A stretch of DNA of 64,000 nt, taken from the NCBI GenBank assembly GCA_964446655.1, contig CAYUPL010000005.1:42319-106318 (forward strand), given 5' to 3'. Positions 1 through 8,281 of this stretch are shown piece after piece. How positions within the stretch are numbered: the stretch's first letter is position 1; every line of letters begins with the position of its first letter. The position numbers and the translations under genes were made by a program. The stretch is from Desulfopila_A sp964446655. Lineage in GTDB: Bacteria; Desulfobacterota; Desulfobulbia; Desulfobulbales; Desulfocapsaceae. Below the pieces are notes generated by a model. That model worked only from the letters and a program-made list of their open reading frames with translations. It was not told the origin of the DNA and searched no databases.

Positions 1-640
1 TTTCTTTCTTTTGGCGCCTGCTGGGGTGGATTCATACAGCATGTAACAGCCGAGTACCAGGACAAAAATACCAAAATAGCCAACATATTCCTTGAAGGAG
101 ATCCTGCCGGCGGTCAAGGTGGGGATCAGGTAGCTACCGGCAATGGAACCGATGGCGAGGAAGAGACCGACGGGCCAGACCAGGCGTCCCAATTTCAAAT
201 AGTTGAAAGTGGAAACCAGTGCACTGAAACCCACCATAAACTGGTTGGAAACCCTGATGGAGTCCGTTACCGCCTTGTTAAGCGGAGGTGCGGTTTGTTT
301 GAAGCTTCCGGCATAGTTGCCCAGGCCGTACACGGTGATATGCCCTATACCTGCCATGATACCGCCGAAGGCGCCAACGGTGGAGAAGATCCAGCCGACC
401 CATATGGCCCAGAAGAAGGCGACGATCAGGTTGATCTGCGGTCCTCCCGGAATGCCGAGATAGCCTGGTTCGGCAGAGGCATCAATTGTGCCGCCTGCAA
501 CAGCCTGGTTGATGCCTTCCGCCAAGCGGTCATCAACTGCAAGAGCCGAACCTCCCATGGCGACCAGCAAGGTCATCATTGCGCATAGTGATATCAGAAC
601 AAGTTTGCGATATCGGTCACTGCGTAGCTTTTGTAACATC
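1..640 (-). CDS. Sulfite exporter TauE/SafE family protein (partial, C-terminus outside window)
   Basis: This multi-pass inner-membrane protein is the N-terminal 213 residues of a TauE/SafE-like permease, a family that moves sulfite, sulfonates or related anions. The reading frame is open to the left edge of the window. It begins MLQKLRSDRYRKL, with a hydrophobic segment at about residues 14-32 that could be a signal or first helix, and then a soluble stretch. The family-typical Gly/Ala-rich helix starts near residue 60 (FFWAIWVGWIFSTVGAFGG). A GGAGAG ribosome-binding site lies 6 nt before the ATG. A 530-bp spacer upstream carries a candidate sigma-54 promoter and repeated dyads, and the preceding gene is an NtrC-type regulator. 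I infer export of a sulfur oxyanion linked to the neighbouring Mo-oxidoreductase; the substrate is not provable here. Confidence 0.8.
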
Positions 641-773
641 GTTACTCTCCTTTTAACTGTGAAATAAAAAACTGCCGCCTTTTCCAATGCATCTCTGCTC
701 AGTTTTTAATGACCATGCGGCGATCTGCGCATTATTTCCGGGCAGAGCTTTGTTTTGTCTTCACAACAGGTAT

Positions 774-789
774 AGCATCTTTTATGCCT
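774..789 (-). promoter_or_regulatory. Candidate sigma-54 promoter of the TauE/SafE gene
   Basis: On the minus strand the sequence reads AGGCATAAAAGATGCT. The GG and GC dinucleotides have the exact 10-nt separation of the -24/-12 consensus (TGGCAC-N5-TTGC). It sits about 135 bp before the exporter start. The upstream dyads at 864-1029 are 75-255 bp away, the usual distance for sigma-54 enhancer sites. The match outside the invariant bases is moderate. Confidence 0.4.
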
Positions 790-863
790 GATTGGCGTAC
801 AGACCAGGGAATTGCATGATAAATACTGTTAAATTGGTTGTTTAGTTCTTTTTGAAAAGCAGT

Positions 864-1029
864 GTTGCAACCGGTTGAGAGCTGAATGGCAGCAAAGGAG
901 AGTTGCTGCTGCAACGCTACTGTTGCGCAATATGTATTGCTGTTGGTGATTTCTTTGTGGCTGGGGCGGGAATGTTGTAACATTGAAGGTCTTTGCGGTT
1001 TTGGCTGTCACATTGCAGATGTGCAACAT
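864..1029. promoter_or_regulatory. Cluster of GTTGC/GCAAC dyads (candidate enhancer sites)
   Basis: There are five related dyads: GTTGCAAC at 864-871; GTTGC and GCAAC with a 4-nt spacer at 902-915; TTGCGCAA at 923-930; AATGTT-GT-AACATT at 971-984; and TTGCA with GTGCAAC at 1013-1027. I infer binding sites for the Fis-type helix-turn-helix of the NtrC-like regulator encoded just upstream. Confidence 0.45.
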
Positions 1030-1171
1030 AACTGCTGCTTCTTTGCTAAATATTTGTATTATTATGGAATGTCGTGATGATTGCGGGGAGGTCGGTGCCA
1101 TTAGAGCAACATCGCGGTTGCATTGTGGTCCGGAGCGGAGAAACGGCTATAAATTTTGGATTAATTTTGAA

Positions 1172-2608
1172 CTACCGGTCTTTGAATTGTGAAGAAAAAA
1201 CTCCGTAGCGCCGCATTATTCGCTGGAGTGCCTGGCGCTCAAGGCCGCATTCGGCGGCGGCATTGGTGACATTGCCGCCGTGTCGTGCCAGGAGATGGTT
1301 GAGGTAGTGGATGGAAAAGCGTTTTATGATATCGGCCTTGGCACTGTTGTAGGGCTGCCCCAGAAGTTCGTCGAAGGGGTCCATGGGACTTTTCGGTCCA
1401 GGTGAGTCGTGCTGATCATCTATTTCTTCGAGATCGATATTGCCGTCGTGCGCTAGTAGGACAATGCGTTTTACGGTGTTCTGGAGTTCCCGCACATTAC
1501 CGACCCATTTTCGTTGATAGAGCTGCTGTAAAAGCGCGGTCGGTAGCACCAGGTCCTCTCTATGGTACTGCTGCTTGAAAAGTTTGAAAAAATGATGCAC
1601 CAGCAAGGGAATATCCTCTTTCATTTCCTCCAGGCCGGGCATGACAACCGAGACGACGTTGAGGCGATAAAAAAGATCTTCCCGAAATTCACCGTTGCGG
1701 ATTTTGGCCTCAAGATCCTGGTTGGTGGAAGCAACAACACGGACATCAACCTTGATGGTTTTGTTCTGCCCCAGTGGCTGGATTTCTTTTTCCTGCAGAA
1801 CACGAAGCAGTTTGGTCTGTACCGAGACAGGAATGTCGGCGATTTCATCCAACAGGATGGTTGAGCCGTGGGCTTCGAGGAAAAGCCCTTTTTTTTCCTG
1901 CAGCGCTCCGGTAAACGCACCTCTGCTATAGCCGAACAGTTCACTTTCGAGAACATTTTCAGGGAGTGCCGGGCAGTTGACGGTGATCATCTGCCGATTT
2001 TTCCGTGGACTGAGACTATGCAGGGCACGGGCGGCTATCTCTTTTCCTGTGCCGCTTTCTCCCCGAATAAGCACAGTGGCATCGGTGTCGGCTACACGAG
2101 CCAGCAGGTTGAGGGCATGTTGCAAGGCCTTGCTCTGACCGACAAAACCTTCCGGCAGTGAGAGGCTGTCCAGCTTTTGGCGCAACCGTTGGTTGGTGCG
2201 CAGCAGGGCGGTGCGTTCGAGGCAGTTGTTGACCACCCGGGCAATATGATCCTTATCGAAGGGTTTCTGCAAAAAATCATAGGCCCCATCTTTCAAGGCC
2301 TGTACCGCCATGTCGATGGTGCCATGCCCGGTCATGATGATAACGGAGATGGTGCTGTCGTAATCGACGATTTTTTTCAGCAGCTCCAGGCCGTCGAGGT
2401 CGGGCATTTTGATGTCTGTGACGACTACCGCAGGATTGCTGTCCGGCAGTTTCTGCAGAGCAACTTCTCCGGATGATGCCGTAACGACTTCGCAGCCGCA
2501 TTTTTTTTTCATCACCAGGCGCAGCATGGAGAGCATATCCGGCTCATCATCGACGATCATAACACAGGGGCGACCTGTGGTGTCTGTTTCCGGCGTTTCG
2601 CTTTTCAT
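1172..2608 (-). CDS. Sigma-54-dependent response regulator, NtrC family
   Basis: This cytoplasmic transcription activator has 478 residues and all three NtrC modules. The receiver domain (about 14-130) has acidic residues D20/D21, the phospho-acceptor D65 in VVVTD and K115. The AAA+ domain (about 155-385) has Walker A GESGTGKE at 183, the sigma-54-contacting GAFTGA loop at 230-235 and Walker B LLDEIAD. The C-terminal Fis-type helix-turn-helix is at about 430-470. It follows the GAF/PAS sensor gene on the same strand and precedes the TauE/SafE gene, whose upstream region carries sigma-54 and dyad signals. It therefore probably pairs with that sensor and activates the exporter and perhaps the Mo-oxidoreductase genes. 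Length and motifs are complete. Confidence 0.92.
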   Translation of the reverse strand: MKSETPETDTTGRPCVMIVDDEPDMLSMLRLVMKKKCGCEVVTASSGEVALQKLPDSNPAVVVTDIKMPDLDGLELLKKIVDYDSTISVIIMTGHGTIDMAVQALKDGAYDFLQKPFDKDHIARVVNNCLERTALLRTNQRLRQKLDSLSLPEGFVGQSKALQHALNLLARVADTDATVLIRGESGTGKEIAARALHSLSPRKNRQMITVNCPALPENVLESELFGYSRGAFTGALQEKKGLFLEAHGSTILLDEIADIPVSVQTKLLRVLQEKEIQPLGQNKTIKVDVRVVASTNQDLEAKIRNGEFREDLFYRLNVVSVVMPGLEEMKEDIPLLVHHFFKLFKQQYHREDLVLPTALLQQLYQRKWVGNVRELQNTVKRIVLLAHDGNIDLEEIDDQHDSPGPKSPMDPFDELLGQPYNSAKADIIKRFSIHYLNHLLARHGGNVTNAAAECGLERQALQRIMRRYGVFSSQFKDR

Positions 2609-2822
2609 CGGAGTGGTGATAGAATAATGGCGATTTGGTTAAGGAATTGTCAGTCCGGGCTTTTCATGATATGCGAAGAATAGTAGCTGCTTTCCGGGAA
2701 AACCTCAACCATTGAATGTTTCAGCCAGGTTGAGTCCGTGACCTTCTGCCGAGAGATTGTATTGGAGGAGCTGTGCACTTTGCGGCGCAGGAAATGGAGG
2801 ACAAACTTAGCCCGGAAGCAGC

Positions 2823-4511
2823 TTATGCTTTCGTATCATTTTTGTTCTGCAATGTAACGATTTTGGTGGAACCGACATACTCTTTGCTCTCAAACCCGGT
2901 GGCAGCTGTCATCTGCCGGGTCAGTTCCGCCATTTTTTGCATATTACGGATGATCATGTCGATATCATCGATACGATCCTGTGAAGTGAGATCATCTCGA
3001 AGAAGTTGTGCCGTACCGAGGGCGGCAAAGAGAGGTGTGTTGAGTTCGTGTGCCGCCGTGCCCGCCATCTCGATGACTCCCTGGAGCTTCATACGTTCCA
3101 TCTTTTCCCGTTCCAGCTGTCTCTGGTGGGTGATATCGCGTACTACTTCAATGACGAACGAGACTTTGCTGTCGTTTGTGCGCATCGGTGCCAGGTGACG
3201 CTCATACCATTTCAGTTCTCCTCCACTCTCAAGCTGCTCGGAAACCGTTATCGGTTCACCGTGACTCAGTACCGCCTTGACGGGACAATCGGGAGTCTGC
3301 GCTGATTTCCACGGAGACACCTTGCGATAAAAAAGGCCCAGGGCCTCCACTTCCTTGGATTCGGTCTGTTCCAGGAACTGCTTGTTTGCCAGGATAATCC
3401 GCCCTTCGGCGTCAACCACCAGGAGCTGCAGCCAGAGCGAGTCAAGAATAGTCTGTAGAAAATGCTCCTGTTCTTCAATCTGGTTGAAAAGCAGGGTGAT
3501 CTGGCGATATGTCCGGGCTTTCTCAATGGCATTGCCGCCTTCTTCAGCGACAGCTACGGCAAAATTTATTTCGGCGGCGCTGAAAAAATGCGGAGTGGTG
3601 GTAAGCAGGCGCAGCACACCAATTATTTTTTCTTCGTTTTTGATGGGGACAACGAGTATCGATTTGATCCCCTCACGCTGGATTTCCTCGTGGTATTCTA
3701 CTCTGGAGTCGGTGGCGGCATCGTAGACGGCAACGGGTTCCCCTTTCAGAACCTTGAAAATAGAATCCTCTCCGCTGATGCTGCCGCGGTTAAGATATTC
3801 TTCCGACAGGCCGGAGGCTGCCATTAGCTCGAGACGGTTGGTGGCGGGATGTTTCAGGCGGATAGTGCAGCCCTGAACCTTCATGATTCCCGGGAGTTTT
3901 TCGACGATTGTGGTGAGAATGCGATCAAGATCGAGAGTAGAATTAACCAGTTTTGATATTTCGCGCAGCTCCCGGAAGAAGATGACCTGGTTCTCCATAT
4001 CTTTAAACAAGCGGCCATTGGCAATTGCCATGCCGACCTGTTTGGCCAGGGACATGGCAAAGGCGATTTCCGAGGGCGAAAACTGCCGACGTTCCTTGGT
4101 CAACAGGCGCATCAGTCCAATCACCTGTTCCTGGAAGAGGATCGGCAATGACATGGCACTTTTTACCCCTTCACGCGAGATCAGAGCGCAACTGTCATGG
4201 TCACAATCCTTTTCCAGATCCGTTCTGGCGATGGGACGGCCATCTCGTAATGTGGCCATCACTTCGCTGGAGTCTATGGTGCTGCGGGAAAGATATTCTG
4301 CCGATACACCATGGGCGGCGCCAAGAACAAAGGAGTTGGTGCCGACATCGAGCAGCCGGATGGTGGCAGCGTCTACCTCGAGCAGCTCGGGGAGACGGCG
4401 TACCACAAGGTCCATAACCTGTTGCGGGTCATGGACCATGCTGATCAGGCGAGTGACTTCCTGGAAAACTTCCAGGTAGTCACTCTCTTTTGGTCGGATT
4501 GCAGATGCCAT
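2823..4511 (-). CDS. GAF-GAF-PAS sensor with HisKA domain but no ATPase domain
   Basis: This 562-residue protein reads as a sensor histidine kinase cut short after the dimerisation domain. It has two tandem GAF domains (about 15-170 and 185-335), a PAS domain with CPVKAV (about 345-465), and a HisKA helix pair with H488 in AAHELNTPL. It ends about 70 residues later, with no N, G1, F or G2 boxes. Only 214 bp separate it from the next gene, too little to hide a missing ATPase domain by frameshift. No membrane segment is visible, so it should be cytosolic. It starts 17 nt after the Fe-S subunit gene and precedes the NtrC regulator, so the genes look like one operon. It may act as a phosphotransfer or scaffold protein needing another kinase; this is inference. 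Confidence 0.8.
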   Translation of the reverse strand: MASAIRPKESDYLEVFQEVTRLISMVHDPQQVMDLVVRRLPELLEVDAATIRLLDVGTNSFVLGAAHGVSAEYLSRSTIDSSEVMATLRDGRPIARTDLEKDCDHDSCALISREGVKSAMSLPILFQEQVIGLMRLLTKERRQFSPSEIAFAMSLAKQVGMAIANGRLFKDMENQVIFFRELREISKLVNSTLDLDRILTTIVEKLPGIMKVQGCTIRLKHPATNRLELMAASGLSEEYLNRGSISGEDSIFKVLKGEPVAVYDAATDSRVEYHEEIQREGIKSILVVPIKNEEKIIGVLRLLTTTPHFFSAAEINFAVAVAEEGGNAIEKARTYRQITLLFNQIEEQEHFLQTILDSLWLQLLVVDAEGRIILANKQFLEQTESKEVEALGLFYRKVSPWKSAQTPDCPVKAVLSHGEPITVSEQLESGGELKWYERHLAPMRTNDSKVSFVIEVVRDITHQRQLEREKMERMKLQGVIEMAGTAAHELNTPLFAALGTAQLLRDDLTSQDRIDDIDMIIRNMQKMAELTRQMTAATGFESKEYVGSTKIVTLQNKNDTKA

Positions 4512-4527
4512 AAACCGTTACCAACGT

Positions 4528-4980
4528 TTACGCCGGCTCAAGAGATACCAGCTCCAGAGCATGAGTGGTACATTTGGCGATGCATGCCGGTTTCAGGCCG
4601 GCGTCGAGACGGTCCATGCAGAAATCACATTTAACTGCCTTGCCGTCGTCCGGATTTTGAACAGGAATCTGCCATGGACAGGCGCTCTGGCAGGCCATGC
4701 AGCCGATGCAGGTCTCCTGGTCGATATAGACAATACCGTCGTCACGTTTGCGCATTGCTCCCGTCGGGCAGACCGGCAGGCAGAGGGGGGCGTCACAGTG
4801 ACGACAGGTGCTGAAGGTGAACTCCACTCGCGGAACTCCACCGATCTTTTTCAGCGGGGTGGTGCTGATTTCGCACAGAAACGGACCAACCGGCAGATTT
4901 TTATTGGTTTTACAATGAACCTCGCAGCCGTGGCAGCCGATGCATCTGCGGGTATTGAGGTGGATCATATAGTTTTTCAC
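4528..4980 (-). CDS. 4Fe-4S ferredoxin-type electron-transfer subunit of a molybdopterin oxidoreductase
   Basis: This 150-residue subunit has sixteen cysteines in four clusters: C13/16/19/23, C59/62/67/71, C91/94/97/101 and C118/121/133/137. That is the DmsB/PhsB/NrfC-type arrangement for four [4Fe-4S] centres. It would pass electrons to or from the catalytic subunit encoded immediately upstream. The start is GTG, overlapping the TGA stop of the catalytic gene by 4 nt, with AGGAGAG at 7 nt, which suggests translational coupling. There is no signal peptide and no membrane-anchor subunit (DmsC/NrfD type) nearby, so the complex is probably soluble in the cytoplasm. Confidence 0.92.
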   Translation of the reverse strand: MKNYMIHLNTRRCIGCHGCEVHCKTNKNLPVGPFLCEISTTPLKKIGGVPRVEFTFSTCRHCDAPLCLPVCPTGAMRKRDDGIVYIDQETCIGCMACQSACPWQIPVQNPDDGKAVKCDFCMDRLDAGLKPACIAKCTTHALELVSLEPA

Positions 4981-7091
4981 AGTTCAACTCTCCTCTTGGG
5001 GTTACGAATACTCTTGCGCACATGAACAAAGGCCTCACAGAGGTTGACGCCGCCACCGGCCTCATCCCAGTCATCCAGTTTGCCGATCATCAGTTTCTGG
5101 TCGCTCAAGCCCGCCAGGAAATTGCGGGATTGTCGTGGAATTTCCCGACCAAAACCGTGGACGGTAAAGACAGCTTCCGGATGGATGAAATCGCTTACAT
5201 GAGCGGCAACCGTGGCACGATAGGAATTATCGGCAGAGGAGACTTCCACCAGATCTCCGCTGGAGACCCCGAGTTTTTTCGCGCTTTTGCTGTTGATGGT
5301 CAGGGTGTTGACGGGCATCAGCTCGGAGAGCAGCGGGTTGTTGGTGGTGTGACCATGGGTGTGGATGGCGACCCGGCCGTAAATAAGCCGAAACATACCC
5401 TTTTCGGGGGCCTCGGGAGAAGCGAAAGGCTTCAGAGACGGCAGGCCGGCCTTGGTCAGTTTTTCGCTGATGATTTCCAGTTTGCCGCTGGGTGTCTTGA
5501 ACTTGGCGGCCAAGGTTGCGGGATTATAGAAAACCGGGGTGTCGGCCAATTCGACAAAACCCTTTTCTTCAAAGTCTGCCATGGTATACCCGGTCGGTTC
5601 AAGCTGCCAGGCCCAGAGTTCTTCGATGGTTTTGAAGGGGAAGTGTTCCTTAAGACCGAGGCGGGCGGCCAGACCGGTGAAAATCTCCCAGGATGCCTTA
5701 GTGTCAAACTTGGGTTCAACGGCTTTGCGGCGTACCGCCAGACGCGGTTTAAGGCCTTTTTGCTGACATATTGGTGTGTCTCTCTCAAGATAGGTTGATT
5801 CCGGCAGGATCACATCGGCATACCAGCCGAATTCGCTATAGTGGGTGTCGATGGATACCAGCAGATCACATTTATCCATGGCCGTTTTCTGCTTTTCCGG
5901 GTCGGGCATGCCGCTGAAGGGGTCATGCCGCATGGCAATCCAGGCCTTGATGGGATAGGGATCTTCCGCCAGCATATGGTTGAAAAAGAGATGCGCCAGG
6001 CCGGGGCCTTTGTCGAAGTGATTATACTGCCAGCCGACTCCATCGCCCCGTTTGATATCGGGTTTGCCGCAATCGATCTCGCGGATGGTTTTTTTGCCGC
6101 AGTCGCCGGCGCCTTTGGGGATGAACAGGCCGCCCTTCATCTCGATATTGCCCATCAATATATTGAGAATATGCATGGCGCGACTGGAATAGAAGGAATC
6201 TTTATAGCGGGCCAGGTTCCAGCCGGGATGAAAAATGACCTTGGGCCGTCCTTCACCGATCTCTTCGACAAAGGCCAGAATGTCTTTTTCTTTAACGTTG
6301 CATTCTTTGGCTGCCCAGGCGGGAGTATACTGCTCCACGAAACTGCAGAGTTCGGCAAAACCGCTGACGTGCGTATCGATAAAGGTCTTGTCGTAATATC
6401 CGTTTTTAATAACCTGATGTATGACTCCCAGGGCAAGGGCATAGTCGGTGCCCGGGCGGACCTGGAAAAAACGGGTTGCTTTAACGCCGGTCATGGTCTG
6501 ACGAACATCGACATAGGTCAGTTTGCCGCCTTTTTCCAGCATCTCCAGGGTCTGCTGGTTTTCCGCGATACGCAGGGCCGAAAACATGTCGCGTCCGAAC
6601 AACACAAGATGATTGGCGTTCTTGATATCATAGGCGAAACCTTTGCGGCCGACGCCGTTGATGGAAAGACTGGCATGGTGGGTATTCCGGCCACAGGTAC
6701 AGTCATGGTTGGTGTAGTTGGGCGAGCCATAGGCATGGATAAAGGCTTTATACATGCCCTGCCACGGACCGCCTCGAGAAGAGAGCACCACGGACTCAGG
6801 TCCGTACTCTTTTTTGATCTGTGCCATCTTGTCGGCAACATAGTCAAGTGCTTCCGTCCAGCTTGCCTCTCTCCAGCGGCCGGCGCCTCTGTTTCCCACC
6901 CTGATAAGAGGTTGGCGGGGGCGATCCGTGTCGTCCACCAGCGCCACTCCGGCAGAGCCTTTGGCACACAGGGCGCCGCCAAGCAGATGCGGGTTGCCTT
7001 CAATCCAGGTTATACGGTTGCCCTGGGACTCCACACGGATGGGACAACGCACCGTGCACATCCCGCAGATGGAGTAAACTGATTTTTTCAT
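4977..7091 (-). CDS. Molybdopterin (bis-MGD) oxidoreductase catalytic subunit
   Basis: This is a 704-residue DMSO-reductase-superfamily enzyme. The N-terminal [4Fe-4S] motif is C9-x2-C12-x3-C16 with C42. The molybdopterin-binding core follows, and the C-terminal cofactor-dinucleotide domain contains GRVAIHTHGHTTNNP. A cysteine pair, C131/C133 in HDCTCGRN, lies where relatives carry the metal ligand. The ATG at 7091 has GAGGAG 7 nt upstream; an in-frame ATG at 7109 overlaps that site and is less likely. There is no twin-arginine signal, so it should act in the cytoplasm. Sequence resembles the thiosulfate/polysulfide-reductase side of the family. The TauE/SafE neighbour fits a sulfur substrate, but the exact reaction cannot be read from the sequence. 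Confidence 0.9.
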   Translation of the reverse strand: MKKSVYSICGMCTVRCPIRVESQGNRITWIEGNPHLLGGALCAKGSAGVALVDDTDRPRQPLIRVGNRGAGRWREASWTEALDYVADKMAQIKKEYGPESVVLSSRGGPWQGMYKAFIHAYGSPNYTNHDCTCGRNTHHASLSINGVGRKGFAYDIKNANHLVLFGRDMFSALRIAENQQTLEMLEKGGKLTYVDVRQTMTGVKATRFFQVRPGTDYALALGVIHQVIKNGYYDKTFIDTHVSGFAELCSFVEQYTPAWAAKECNVKEKDILAFVEEIGEGRPKVIFHPGWNLARYKDSFYSSRAMHILNILMGNIEMKGGLFIPKGAGDCGKKTIREIDCGKPDIKRGDGVGWQYNHFDKGPGLAHLFFNHMLAEDPYPIKAWIAMRHDPFSGMPDPEKQKTAMDKCDLLVSIDTHYSEFGWYADVILPESTYLERDTPICQQKGLKPRLAVRRKAVEPKFDTKASWEIFTGLAARLGLKEHFPFKTIEELWAWQLEPTGYTMADFEEKGFVELADTPVFYNPATLAAKFKTPSGKLEIISEKLTKAGLPSLKPFASPEAPEKGMFRLIYGRVAIHTHGHTTNNPLLSELMPVNTLTINSKSAKKLGVSSGDLVEVSSADNSYRATVAAHVSDFIHPEAVFTVHGFGREIPRQSRNFLAGLSDQKLMIGKLDDWDEAGGGVNLCEAFVHVRKSIRNPKRRVEL

Positions 7092-7137
7092 GCAACTCTC
7101 CTCGTTCATTTTCGGTTATTGCCAGTACTTGAAGTGA

Positions 7138-7497
7138 TTAACGGGCAAGTATTTCAGCAACTTTTTCTTCCAGTTCGGTTTTATCTATCGGTTTAACGCA
7201 GTACTCTCCCGCGCCCAGCTCCAGCGCTTCCCGCGCTGTTTCAATAGTGGGATAGCCGGTCAGCATGATAACCTTGATATCCGGATCATGTTTTTTGAAT
7301 TGTTCCAACACCTGAATACCACTCATCTTTTTGAGCTTGATGTCGAGAATGGCAAGGTCCACAGCATTGTTTTCCGCAAAAGCTATCGCCTCTTCTTCCT
7401 CTGTGAAGGAGTGCACGTTGTGTCCTTGCCTGGTAAGTATTTTTTGAATCAGCACGACTGCATCGAGTACATCATCAAGAACAAGTATTTCTGCCAT
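7138..7497 (-). CDS. Stand-alone response-regulator receiver protein (CheY-like)
   Basis: This 119-residue protein is a receiver domain only, with an acidic patch (LDD near residues 6-8), the phospho-acceptor in LAILD, the TGYP switch region and the conserved lysine in VKP. There is no output domain, so it acts by protein contact or as a phosphate sink. It lies 47 bp upstream of the Mo-oxidoreductase gene on the same strand. The row therefore holds this receiver, a HisKA protein without an ATPase domain and an NtrC-type regulator, which may form a phosphorelay. Confidence 0.85.
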   Translation of the reverse strand: MAEILVLDDVLDAVVLIQKILTRQGHNVHSFTEEEEAIAFAENNAVDLAILDIKLKKMSGIQVLEQFKKHDPDIKVIMLTGYPTIETAREALELGAGEYCVKPIDKTELEEKVAEILAR

Positions 7498-8281
7498 GGC
7501 TGTTCTCCGGAGTTATTGAGCACCGACCACGGGCAAAAACGGGAAACAGAGCGGCCGGGTCGACTGAAGCTATGAACAAGAGCATTTCTGATATGGAATT
7601 TCTTGTCTGCATCAGTATAGGAACTAGCAGATTTCATGCCTGATTTGCAAGCTCCTTGGAAATTTACCGGAAAACAGTGTGTGCCCGGCATGTTTTGTGA
7701 CGGCAAAAACCAGTCTGTCGGTAATATTTTCACTGACCCTCGAAATACAGGAAGGTAAGTGCAACTGAAGTGTTGCGTATTACAACCAGAGAGAGGCGGC
7801 GGAGTTGTGAATATTATGCTGCAGCGATGAGTTTTGCTAAGCAAGGTTTCTGTGAAAGGGTTGATGGCCGTGCAACACATTTGCTGCTTTCTTGAAATAG
7901 ATTATTATTTTAAGTAGTTAAATGTTTGTGGCCTGGTGTTGCCGGCGCCATGGTGCAACGGTATGGTTGCACCATGGTGCTGTCGGAATCATTTGAGGCG
8001 TTTTCTCATAAACCGGGATGAAGCAGGGCATAGCCCCGCGAACAGAGGTGTCTCTTTGATGGCAGTGGGAGCATCTGCCCGCTCTGATTTATGTGATGAG
8101 AAAAACGACGTTAGAACAGATAACGAACTGACAAAGCAGATATATTTAACTCAGCGCTATGCTTTTATCGTCTGTTGGGAAAATATTCTGGAAAAGATAG
8201 GAGAAAAAAGATACCCTGAAGGTCATGAGAAATGAACCTGAGGAATAGCGGAAATACCAGGTAACGCTGTTTCAGACACTC
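7498..8281. other. 784-bp intergenic region
   Basis: I see no convincing gene. The open frames on both strands lack homology-like composition and ribosome-binding sites. The region carries a 30-nt dyad at 7948-7977 and scattered GTGCAAC/GTTGC half-sites near 7760-7790 and 7870, like those before the TauE/SafE gene. It separates the leftward sulfur-redox operon from a decayed rightward kinase gene. Confidence 0.5.
7948..7977. promoter_or_regulatory. 30-nt dyad with perfect 12-bp arms
   Basis: The left arm CCATGGTGCAAC (7948-7959) and the right arm GTTGCACCATGG (7966-7977) are exact reverse complements around a 6-nt spacer. No T-run follows on either strand, so an operator is likelier than a terminator. 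The GTTGC/GCAAC core matches the dyads upstream of the TauE/SafE gene. Confidence 0.5.

Larger units (their letters stand above)
641..1171. other. 530-bp regulatory intergenic region
   Basis: I see no credible gene here; the short open frames on both strands look like chance. The stretch is rich in GTTGC/GCAAC half-sites in dyads and contains a sigma-54-like promoter reading toward the exporter gene. A second sigma-54-like match points right at 1002-1017 (TGGC, spacer, TTGCA) with no obvious gene downstream. Confidence 0.5.

Noticed and set aside
2700..2740. CTCAACC/GGTTGAG inverted repeat between the sensor and NtrC genes as a terminator
   Set aside because: The arms are far apart and no T-run follows on the minus strand, and the genes look co-transcribed.
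7449..7880. 143-codon minus-strand frame before the receiver gene
   Set aside because: It is in another frame over the start of the receiver gene and the AT-rich spacer, with no motif and no ribosome-binding site.
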